Shown piece by piece: positions 12,333 through 20,939 of a DNA stretch of 23,086 bases. The translations under genes and the position numbers were made by a program. Within the stretch, counting starts at the first letter, position 1; the number at the start of each line of letters is the position of its first letter. Source of the DNA: Apostichopus californicus (taxonomy: Eukaryota; Echinodermata; Holothuroidea; Aspidochirotida; Stichopodidae); assembly GCA_020650975.1 (NCBI GenBank), contig JAIPMN010000351.1:31637-54722 (forward strand). Direction: 5' to 3'. Below the pieces are notes generated by a model that worked only from the letters and a program-made list of their open reading frames with translations, was not told the origin of the DNA and searched no databases.

Positions 12333-13680
12333 TATTATAATAGGCTAGGTACAACCACTACACATTCTACACTAGAAGCTACTACGCAAGTACTGTATAT
12401 GCCAGGCACATACACCACAAGAATTTAATACGCTAGGTACAGTACATCCACTATGTACAAGTTTATACTATGCCAGGCACATACACCACACAAGTATAAA
12501 TAAGCTAGGTATATCCACTATGTACAAATTTATTCTAGGCCAGGCACATGCACGACACAAGTATAATAAGCTAGGTATATCCAATATATTTTATTCTAGG
12601 CCAGGCATATACACCACACACGTACAATACGCTAGGTACATATCCACTATGTACAAGTTTATAGGCACGGTCACACAAGTATAATAAGCTAGGTACATCC
12701 ACTTTTACAAGTTTATACTATGTCAGGCACATACACCACACAAGTATAATAAGCTAGGTACATCCACTATATAAGTTTATACTATGCCAGGTACATACTG
12801 TACACCACACAAGTATAAATAAGCTAGGTACATCCACTATGTACAAGTTTAATCTAGGCCAGGCACATACACCACACAAGTAAAAATAAGCTAGGTACAT
12901 CCACTATGTACAAGTTTATACAATGCCAGGCACATACACCATACAAACTTGTATAATAGGCTAGGTACATCCACTATGTACAAGTTTATACTATGCCAGG
13001 CACATACACCTCACAAGTATAAATAAGCTAGGTACATCCACTATGTACAAGTTTATACTATGCCAGGCACATACACCACACAAGTATAATAGGCTAGGCA
13101 CATCCACTATGTACAAGTTCATACTATGCCAGGTACATACACCACACAAGTATAATAAGCTAGGCACATCCACTATGTACAAGTTTATACTATGCCAGGC
13201 ACATACACCACACAAATATAATAAGATAGGTATATATCCACTATGTACAAGTTTATACTATGCCAGGTACATACACCACACAAGTATAATAAGCTAGGTT
13301 CATTTATACAATACTAGGCCAGGCACATACACCACACAAGTATAATAAGCTAGGTATATCCACTATGTACAAGTATATATTATGCCATGTACATACACCA
13401 CACAAGTATAATAAGCTACAGTAGGCACATCCACTATACAAGTGTATACTATGCCAGGTACATACACCACACAAGTATAATATTAGCTAGGTACATCCAC
13501 TATATACAAGTGTATACTATGCCAGGTACATACACCACACAAGTATAATAAGCTAGGTTCATTTATATTTACTAGGCCAGGCGCATACACCACACAAGTA
13601 TAATAAGCTAGGTATATCCACTATGTACAAGTGTATACTATGCCAGGTACATACACCACACAAGTATAATAAGCTAGGTA
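12333..13680. repeat. 65-66-bp dimeric satellite, about 21 units
   Basis: About 21 units are anchored on GCTAGG, with starts such as 12751, 13025, 13091, 13157 and 13291 (mostly 65-66 bp apart). Each unit is two related halves of about 33 bp. Half A begins GCTAGGTACATCCACTATGT and half B begins GCCAGGCACATACACCACAC; both then run into CAAGT(T)TATA-type sequence, so the basic monomer is about 33 bp. Variants with AGGTTCATTTAT recur at 13291 and 13550, a four-unit (259-bp) higher-order repeat. Some units have deletions. Open frames on both strands with 22-residue periodicity arise because 66 is a multiple of three, and are not genes. Confidence 0.97.
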
Positions 13681-14119
13681 CTTAAATCTCAGTGATAAAT
13701 GTCATTCAGATATGGTTCTCTTGATCAAATTACACTAAAAACAGGTAAGCAAAAACTAATAACAAACAAAAGCAATAAATCAAGTAATTTTTTGTAAATT
13801 ATATACGGTATTCGTTAAAGGTTACTGAAAGTCGTTGAATCCCTAAATATGAGATATTCAATTTCATGATCCTTCAATTTACTACTAATACTACAACTAC
13901 TACTACTACTACAGAAAAAAGAAAAAAAAAAAGAAAAAGTGACACATGTTTTACAGACACATGTAGCTACCACTGCATTGGCATCATTATGTAAATGCCC
14001 TAGTGAGGAAACGAACAATCCACGTAAGTTGAGCAACAAATTTGTGCAAAAAAAAAAAAGGAAGAAAGACAAAAGCATGCAGGAAAGAAAAGCAAGCCTC
14101 CCAGGCATTTAATAACTTG
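13681..14119. other. Non-coding DNA with low-complexity tracts
   Basis: It includes an ACT/CTA trinucleotide run (about 13881-13913) followed by an A-rich AAAAGA tract (about 13914-13938) and an A11 run near 14050. On the minus strand these yield a 97-codon open frame rich in Ser and Phe runs, the longest in the window. Its composition follows directly from the simple repeats. Confidence 0.7.
13881..13938. repeat. (ACT)n plus A-rich microsatellite
   Basis: Several ACT units are followed by a purine run of A with scattered G. It produces Ser and Phe homopolymers on the minus strand and no credible protein. Confidence 0.85.
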
Positions 14120-14127
14120 TGACGTCA
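14120..14127. promoter_or_regulatory. CRE-type palindrome TGACGTCA
   Basis: A perfect full CRE/ATF site, the first of three in the window (others at 16974 and 20594). There is no adjacent gene, so function is unsupported here. Confidence 0.35.
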
Positions 14128-15242
14128 AAACAAGGGTAGTCTTGGAAGGTAGCAATATTTCTCCTCAGATCGCTGCTGCTTCTGGAGAGTATACTAACGA
14201 GCGGTAGAATACCAGCAAGGTTGTGGACGATCAGCAAAATTTACATACAAAAAACAGCAGCATATTACTGGCCTGGAAATACATAAAAACAGTCCATTTA
14301 GCCTCAATTTTTCTTTTTTTTCTTGTTCCTAATTTGATTGATTAGTTCAATATGTGTAGGATAAGGAATTGTTGTGCAGTGATTTTAGTAAAAGTGGGAA
14401 ATGTTTCCATGATTTTACAAGATCTTAGACACAGATTTGCTAAAACTGCAGTGATCGGGGAGCACTACAGTATATTTAAATCCATTCGCAAACTTGTCGT
14501 AATGATTTAAATTCAGTTTTTTTCTTTTCTGTAGACATCTTTCCCCCTAATTTTTAGGTAAATGTGTTTCAAAGGATGCTTATTTAAATGATAATTAAAT
14601 CAGATTTAATATACAACATGTGATGCTTTTTGCCACATTAATGCATGTGAAGTTGTTGTCATTAATATTACCATACCTTACAACAACTAACTTTACTTTC
14701 TTGAATATCTTTATTTATTATTTTACTTTCAAATGATGATGATGATGAGAATGATGATGATGATGATAGTGATGAGCACCGATAACATTTACTCTACGAT
14801 ACCTTCTTCTCAGATGCAATAACAACCAATGACAGCTCTCCATAAGCAGCCTAGTTACAATTCCAAGAAAAGAGAATCCACAACAAGTTTTGACATGAAT
14901 CTCAGGAAGGGATCTTGTTCCTCACAGTATATTGGCCTTGCATTATATGGGCAGTACATTATGTGTCACAATTGCCACAGTCTGCAACTCAACTATGTCA
15001 TACTTGAATGTTTAATTTAGAGGAATTTGATCACCTGAAGACATGCCTTTACCTTAGTCCAACATAAACTAACTACATAGCCACAAATATCAAAGAAATT
15101 TATGTTTGTCTGAAGTCATCACTTTTTCTGAATGTTTAGGCAAAAGTCACATCCTCATAGTATTTTGTATCAGGTAGATATGAATTATTATGAGGGAGCA
15201 GATTTGAGAGGGGATGGGAGCCTAGGGAAGGGGGATGTGGAA
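14128..15242. other. Non-coding DNA
   Basis: No gene is supported. A short plus-strand frame at about 14140-14285 is open for about 49 codons but lacks a Met and any domain. An acceptor-like CTTCTTCTCAG precedes 14815, but all three frames after it close quickly. The open frame at 14829-15020 has no recognisable features. Confidence 0.6.
14733..14774. repeat. (GAT)n microsatellite
   Basis: About a dozen ATG/GAT units with interruptions (AGA and AGT). It lies in non-coding DNA and is likely polymorphic. Confidence 0.93.
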
Positions 15243-15268
15243 GGGAGGGAGGGAGGGAGGGAGGGGGA
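15243..15268 (+). repeat. (GGGA)n, G-quadruplex-type tract
   Basis: Six G-runs of three or more separated by single A residues lie in a wider purine-rich region (about 15190-15285). Four runs with one-base loops satisfy the standard intramolecular G-quadruplex pattern on the plus strand. Confidence 0.9.
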
Positions 15269-15773
15269 GTAGAGAGGAAGAGGCAGGGTCACAAGCCCCT
15301 GAAGGCTACAGCCTAAATGATTACAGCCACAATGATCAGTTGTAGTGTCCAACATGAGTATTTAATGCAACAGAGGTTGGTGTCCTATGTGTGCTATGGA
15401 TTTATGGATGCTTACTCTAGGAAACATAACACAAATATATGTATCTTTCATAAAAGATAGTAAAATTTTAAACAATACTTTGCAGCTTCCATATTAGTGG
15501 AAAAACTTGAGCACATGTCAAGAATATTTCTTTCTGAAGTGCCATGTTAGAGATGTATATTATTTACAGTTACTATGGACTTTTGAGGTGGGTCTTGTAT
15601 TTAAGATCCATGGCAATGATATTTTCCAGCAATTTTCAATCGCTAAACTGAAACGATCAGTTCATATAGCAGTGGGAAGAACTTTGCTATCAATATCAAG
15701 AAAATTTGATTTACGCTACTCAACATAAGTGCATGTATTCGTTATAGGTTACACCTTGAACTATCTGCATCAG
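15269..15773. other. Non-coding DNA between the GGGA tract and the 33-bp array
   Basis: No gene is supported. 15290-15345 loosely matches 10988-11030. The open frame at 15507-15728 (73 codons) shows no domain, signal peptide or splice context. Confidence 0.6.
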
Positions 15774-16572
15774 TTAGAGACAACCCACTAGATGACAGAT
15801 GCTCATGTAGAGAAAACCCACTAGATGAAAGATGCTGATTTAGAGAAACCCCACTAAATGACAGATACTGATTTAGAGACAACCCACTAGATGATCGATG
15901 TTCATTTAGAGGAAAACCCACTAGATGACAGATGCTCATACATAGAGACAACCCACTAGATGACCGATGCTTATTTAGAGACAACCCACTAGATGACAGA
16001 TGCTAATTTAGAGACAACCCACTAGATGACAGATGCTCATACATAGAGACAACCCACTAGATGACAGATGCTGATTTAGAGAAACCCCACTAGATGACAG
16101 ATGTTCATTTAGAGAAAACCCACTAGATGACAGATGCTCATTTAGAGACAACCCACTAGATGACAGATGCTGATTTAGAGAAAACCCACTAGATGACAGA
16201 TGTTCATTTAGAGAAAACCCACTAGATGACAGATGCTCATTTAGAGACAACCCACTAGATGACAGATGCTAATTTAGAGACAACCCACTAGATGACAGAT
16301 GTTCATTTAGAGAAAACCCACTAGATGACAGATGCTCATTTAGAGACAACCCACTAGATGACAGATGCTCATTCAGAGACAACCCACTAGATGACAGATG
16401 CTCATACATAGAGACAACCCACTAGATTACAGATGCTCATATAGAGAAAACCCACTAGATGACAGATGCTCATACATAGAGACAACCCACTAGATTACAG
16501 ATGCTCATATAGAGAAAACCCACTAGATGACAAATGTTCATTTAGAGACAACCCACTAGATGACAGATGCTC
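15774..16572. repeat. 33-bp minisatellite, 24 copies
   Basis: There are 24 copies of a unit that reads TAGAGACAACCCACTAGATG and continues ACAGATGCTCATT. Most copies are 33 bp; some carrying CATACATAGAG are 35 bp. Subtypes differ at GAGACAACCC versus GAGAAAACCC and at GCTCATTT, GCTGATTT, GTTCATTT or GCTAATTT. A three-unit (about 99-bp) higher-order pattern is visible in the middle. A 68-bp pair (16381-16448 and 16449-16516) is exactly duplicated near the right end. The minus strand reads an 11-residue SLNEHLSSSGF-type repeat, but stop codons (TAG from the CTAATTT variant) and 2-bp indels break it. Confidence 0.97.
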
Positions 16573-16973
16573 TGACTAACTGGGTAAAGACAGGACAGGT
16601 ACATCCGTCTCCTGTCACCTAAGCTTGTTGCAAATTACTTGATATTCTTTTATGTTCTACACTAGTATTTAAAGATCACTTTAAATTACAATACTGTAGT
16701 TTCATTTTTTTGGAAGCAAACCCCCAATTTTGGCTATGACATGGCTGGGTTTTGAAGCCCTCCTGATTAATTCATTTAATATCATAAAGCTACATATAAA
16801 GTTACAGAAGGTGTTTTCAAGCTATTAACCTCCAGTATGGCAATCTTTTTTCTGAGAAATACTCTGTATATATGAATTCTGATGTCTATGAATTCTGATA
16901 AATAATTGCACTTTGAAACATATCTACTGTCTTGATAAATATAAATGATAAATATCTTTACACCTCTTTACTG
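16573..16973. other. Non-coding DNA flanking the 33-bp array
   Basis: I see no gene. Just after the array come AACTGGGTAAAGA and a small hairpin-forming GACAGG...CCTGTC (about 16591-16617). TATGAATTCTGAT is repeated at about 16871 and 16888. Confidence 0.6.
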
Positions 16974-17020
16974 TGACGTCACTGGTTTGTTATTGAATTT
17001 TCCGCCCATCTTCCCCGCCC
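16974..17020 (+). promoter_or_regulatory. Candidate promoter elements: CRE plus two GC boxes
   Basis: A perfect CRE palindrome TGACGTCA at 16974-16981 is followed within 40 bp by TCCGCCC (17001-17007) and CCCCGCCC (17013-17020), both Sp1-type sites. Such a cluster stands out in this A+T-rich DNA. It lies about 460-500 bp upstream of the ATG of the peptide-precursor model, on the correct side. The transcription start and any intron in the 5' UTR cannot be placed from sequence. Confidence 0.4.
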
Positions 17021-17480
17021 ACACATGATCTTGACTATTAACTTCCCCCTTGAAATATTTACTAGGCTTTGCATAATAAAACCAACGGTACGACGTAAAG
17101 ATCGTTTGTTTTAGTGCAAAACTAAAAGTAATGCTTTGCTTTCATAGATGGAGAAACAGCATCTTAAACGGTCACACAACAACAAAGTTGCACGTAAACT
17201 TTTCCACGAAAAAAATCTCGAAACAAAAATTGTAAGCCGTTATATAAGGAAGAATAGTATAAACATCTTGTCTTTGCGGCGAAATTCATTCTGGACATGT
17301 CTATACATGATCTTCCCAGAAAAAAAATTTCATTTCGTAAGAATGAGTTTTTAGGGGGGATGGATAAGATCAACATTTCGTTAATAAAGTTCTATATCTT
17401 CAATCGTTTCATTTTACGGATCGACGACAGAAAGAATTAGTTATAGTTTGCTAACATCTATAACTATCGTTATAACTATC
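17021..17480 (+). other. Putative 5' UTR or proximal upstream region of the peptide gene
   Basis: The frame of the downstream ATG is closed by TAA at 17385-17387, so the precursor cannot extend far upstream in this exon. A 68-codon open frame at 17148-17354 precedes it in another frame. It is Lys/Arg-rich with no domain, and if transcribed it would act as an upstream ORF. CAG/TAG-type acceptors near 17428-17446 would allow a spliced 5' UTR. Confidence 0.35.
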
Positions 17481-17613
17481 ATGAGTTTGAACTTTTTCAT
17501 GACTCATGGAATGTTACTGAAACTTTGCAGAATAATAATGCAATTAGCAGCTACTATATGGGGGGTGCATTCACTTATCGATGCTCCCGTTGATGATAAA
17601 GTTGCTGGTCAAG
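17481..17613 (+). CDS. Exon 1 of a putative secreted peptide precursor
   Basis: It encodes residues 1-44 plus the first base of codon 45. The start chosen is the first ATG after the in-frame stop at 17385, with A at -3; Met7 and Met11 are alternatives. Residues 11-31 (MLLKLCRIIM, then QLAATIWGVHS) have a short basic start, a hydrophobic core and a small-residue end, as in a signal peptide, with cleavage plausible after Ser31. Residues 32-44 (LIDAPVDDKVAGQ) form an acidic pro-segment. The exon ends CAAG|GTAAAC, a moderate donor in phase 1. Joined to 19165 the frame continues exactly. Unspliced, the frame runs to a stop near 17717. I recognise no family; coding status rests on the exon match and the precursor-like layout. 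Confidence 0.45.
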
Positions 17614-19164
17614 GTAAACCACACTTTTGCAATTTTGTACAAACAGAGAGCATGTTAAAAGGGTTTTGGCTGTGTCACATTTGTCTATTAACTATATACA
17701 CCGATCGTACAGTATAATGGCATGATTAATGTATAAAACTTTAAGAGCATGTAATAATTTATGATTTGTTATTCCGTACCAGTACTGTACATGTCATATA
17801 AGTTTTACTACAAACATATATATACTTCAGGGCTGAAACATTAAAAACAAGAAACTACAACAACAAAAATTGAAACGTCACAAATGATAACGTCTGGTAG
17901 TTCAAAACCCAGACTAAAAGATGAATGACTTATATGATTTTATTATTTATATTGTTAGCACTACAGAAATGTTCAATGGTTTCATCTATAATAAAAGAAA
18001 AATTTCATTCTGAGTTTAAGAATGTGATGAATGTGATGCATATAAACACAATACTGTACCCACTGTGGAACAAAATTTCATTTTGGGAAATAAAATTTTC
18101 CAAATCCAACAAAAATGCTATTGATTGAATGATATGAACTATGAACAATTGATCCTAACACTAACCCCCACCATCACCCCTCCCCCACCCCTCAAAAAAA
18201 ATATCAAAATGCTTAGTTTAAAACTGGGCCTATCAACTATTTAGCCATATAATGTTATCATGATATTTAGTATGTACAGAGACACATTTACCGATGATTT
18301 TTCTCCTATAGAAGCCTGGACACAAGCTTACTTGTATTCAAAGGAAACATTTGACTCAACCATGCTCACTATAACCTTTCTGATATTACGATGACGAACA
18401 AGCCCCTGTCCTCATCCTACTGTACAAGGGGAATCATTTATCCGGTAGATCGCATCGCAAAATGAGCAGGGTGCTACATAAATGGAAAGATGTACAGCAA
18501 TATCTGTACACATAGATACCATTACATTATTTTATAATCTTAGACAAATTTCAAAGCCTCTAAAACTACTAATAATATTACACAAAGTTTAAACACTAAA
18601 TTATTCCTCGCTATAGACATATTTTTTTTTAATGATTATTCCCCCCCCCCCCGTTTTTCATGTGGACATTAATAGTACTCGGATTCCTCCATGTACAATA
18701 ATCATATACAGATATACAGAACTGATGAATACAAGTTTAAACACAATAAATAAAATAAAAGATGCTACGTGCTTTAATTTTTTTGAATGCATTTCTTGTA
18801 CATTTAAAGTATATACTTTGCATATTACCTATAGTAGGTGGTATTTATAATTTGCACTGTTGCTATTAAAGTTGTGTAAAAAAAAAAAACACTGAGTAAG
18901 CTATTTCAATTTTGTACAATTTATCCAACATAATCATTTTCAGCAGATATGAACAGATAGGCAAGCGGTACTCTTTGCTTCCTGTTGACATATAAATGGA
19001 CATCACACATTGGACGAATAGTCACACCTCAAAGATATGGCTTTTAGGATTAATCTAACTTGTAAACCAAAGATGATTCTTCAGAGTCTTTCAGACTTAT
19101 TATGGATTTCATTATAATGTATGCCTCCTTTTAACTATCTGCTTTTTTTCTTTCTGTATATTAG
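17614..19164 (+). other. Putative intron 1
   Basis: It starts GTAAAC and ends TATTAG. It contains C-rich tracts (about 18165-18195 and 18641-18652), an A-run near 18879-18890, and short open frames (17925-18128 and 18632-18850) with no recognisable features. Confidence 0.4.
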
Positions 19165-19274
19165 CGTCCACAAATCTGTTTCCTGTAGCTGAGACCAAGT
19201 CACCAAGTTGGCTGCGCAGAAAACTTAAGTTGGTTGCAAGAATTCTTTTCAGACTGCAAAATCTACACGGATAA
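19165..19274 (+). CDS. Exon 2 of the putative precursor: cationic amphipathic C-terminal peptide
   Basis: A pyrimidine-rich acceptor (TTTTTTTCTTTCTGTATATTAG) precedes the exon. G from exon 1 plus CG makes Ala45; 35 further codons follow, then TAA at 19272-19274, giving 80 residues in all. The other two frames close within 10 codons. A linker (STNLFPVAETKSPSW) leads to LRRK and then LKLVARILFRLQNLH followed by Gly-stop. Lys/Arg at i, i+4, i+8 line one face of a helix whose other face is Leu/Ile/Val/Phe. Arg-Arg-Lys is a convertase-type site, and terminal Gly before the stop is the usual amidation donor, so a 15-residue amidated peptide is predicted. There are no Cys residues in this part. It could be a neuropeptide or a host-defence peptide; the sequence does not decide which. 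Confidence 0.45.
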
Positions 19275-19297
19275 ATTGAAGCCTAACAATCATACAG
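19275..19297 (+). other. 3' UTR part of exon 2 with strong splice donor
   Basis: Twenty-three bases after the stop the exon ends in CATACAG|GTGAGT, a near-consensus donor and stronger than that of exon 1. A stop this close to the last junction is normally tolerated by nonsense-mediated decay, so the coding model remains viable with a further 3'-UTR exon. The alternative is that this exon belongs to a different transcript in which it is non-coding. Confidence 0.45.
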
Positions 19298-20066
19298 GTG
19301 AGTTATTTATTCTTTTTTTAGCTTGATTTATACTTTTAACTGCTCCACAGGGAATTTTAATGCATATTCTTGCTAGTTTGTATTTTAGGAATCTAGCCCC
19401 CTGCCATATAAAAATCAAGGCTGCATAAGAGTACTCAGAAACAGAATCTTCCAAAATATTATGAGATGATAAATTTTTATATCATATTGTAGACTATAAG
19501 TTGGTAATCATCAACTAAGTTATGAAAATTGTATTAAATTGTGTATAACAATAGTATATAAATATATATAATTATCTATATTGTATGTGTGTTTGTTAGG
19601 TGTGTAAACTTCCCAGTTTAATACTATCAAACTCTGCCTTAGACATCTGCAATCCATAACTTTTTAGGTTTAGTTGTAGATCCAAATCAAAAGTCCTAAA
19701 TATAATTTTCCTAAAGGCAAGAAAGGATATGAAAACAAGATACTGTATACTTGGAAAGCAAATGTTCAACAGATTTAAGTAATATACTGCACCTCTAATG
19801 GCAACCCTACTTCAAAATCTCATAATTTGATTGATACAACAGGTGATCATGCATATATGTCTCAAAACAGTATATGGGGAAAACTCTACGAAATCTCTCA
19901 ATTTTGGAATAGCCCAGAATCTTTAACTTACACCACATTCTTGATTTAACTATCGAGCAATAAAATTTACAGAATCTGTCAAAAGTTGTCACACCTGTAT
20001 CCGTTGACTAACAAATGTAATCGCATAAACTAACCAGGAACTAATGATCAGGTTTTGAAATTACAT

Positions 20067-20590
20067 TAAAGTCCTTCTTCCCTGATTTTGACATTACATC
20101 CCTTTTGAAACCGCCAATTAGCAAGAGGTATGTCACCTACATTCAGAAACTTCATTGAAGTCTTCTTTCCTAATGTTGACATTACATCCCTTTAAAACCG
20201 CCATTTAACAAGAGGTACATGTCACCCTCAGTCAGACACTCCATGAAAGTCGTCTTCCATGATTTTGATATTACATCGCTTTAAAACCACCATTTAACAA
20301 GAGGTATGTCACCTACATTCAGAAACTTCATTAAAGTCCTTCTTCCCTGATTTTGACATTACATCGCTTTAAAATCCGCCATTTAACAAGAGGTATGTCA
20401 CCCTCAGTCAGACAATCCATGAAAGTGTGCCTCCCTAATTTTTGACATTATGTTCCTTTAAACCTAAGAATAGGCGTTTCATACTACGTCGGACACGCCA
20501 AGTAAGTCTTCTTTCCCTAATTTTGACATTTACATCACTTTAAACCAGTCATTTTAACCTTAGGCTTTGTCATCCTCAGTTGGACACTCC
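20067..20590. repeat. ~89-bp tandem repeat, six copies, alternating subtypes
   Basis: Copies begin at about 20067, 20154, 20244, 20331, 20419 and 20511. All carry versions of TTTTGACATTACATC followed by CTTTAAAACCGCCATTTAAC. Copies 1 and 3 end in CATTCAGAAACTTCAT, while copies 2 and 4 end in CAGTCAGACACTCCAT, so a dimeric unit of about 178 bp can be seen. Copies 5 and 6 are degenerate. The array lies inside putative intron 2 of the peptide gene. There is no open frame through it. Confidence 0.93.
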
Positions 20591-20593
20591 AAT

Positions 20594-20601
20594 TGACGTC
20601 A
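20594..20601. promoter_or_regulatory. CRE-type palindrome TGACGTCA
   Basis: The third perfect CRE/ATF palindrome of the window, at the right edge of the 89-bp array. Function cannot be inferred from sequence alone. Confidence 0.3.
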
Positions 20602-20885
20602 TTAGCCAACTGGGTAAAAGAGGACCCCGGGGGAAAGATTTGCCAGATCTACGTTTGGGGTGTACCAGGAATTTGAGCTCGGCTGGGTGGACACTTTTGT
20701 GCATTGAAATGATAGGTGTGTATGGATCTGCTGCGTAAGTCGTACAAAGTGGTCACTTGGCTTGCTTGCATGGGGCGTCAATGTCTTTCGAGATATTTCG
20801 AGGTATTCATCAAATTTAAGGATCCACCTCAGCAGCGAGTGACTTGAGATTTGGCTTTCTTTAATTTCTTTCTTTTTTTCAACAG

Positions 20886-20919
20886 GTGTTTGTCATTGGT
20901 TGACTGAGACGGAAATAAA
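20886..20919 (+). other. Candidate terminal (3' UTR) exon with polyadenylation signal
   Basis: A very strong acceptor (about 20 pyrimidine-rich bases, then TTTTTTTCAACAG) ends at 20885. AATAAA follows at 20914-20919, so a cleavage site is expected 10-30 bp later. It would complete the gene model after the donor at 19297, with an intron of about 1.6 kb. It is supported only by signals and has no coding content. Confidence 0.3.
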
Positions 20920-20939
20920 GAGATCAATTGGCTTGCTGG

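Noticed and set aside
12991..13297. Overlapping repeat-containing ORFs on both strands of the 65-bp satellite
   Set aside because: The near-66-bp period keeps any frame open. Other units shift frame, and both strands are open equally, so this is an artefact of period length.
12333..13680. CRISPR-like array
   Set aside because: Units are contiguous and diverged throughout, with no unique spacers between constant repeats, and the DNA is animal-like. The same applies to the 15.8-kb and 22.9-kb arrays.
13815..14108. 97-codon minus-strand ORF with Phe-rich and Ser-rich runs, the longest in the window
   Set aside because: Its runs are direct translations of the A-rich and ACT simple repeats, and the hydrophobic N-terminus comes from an A11 tract. 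No domain or splice context.
14140..14285. Plus-strand open frame of about 49 codons after a TTTCTCCTCAG acceptor-like site
   Set aside because: No start codon, no downstream donor that keeps a frame, and no recognisable product.
17148..17354. 68-codon Lys/Arg-rich ORF upstream of the peptide gene
   Set aside because: No domain, signal or splice match, and an overlapping minus-strand ORF is open over the same bases. At most it is an upstream ORF.
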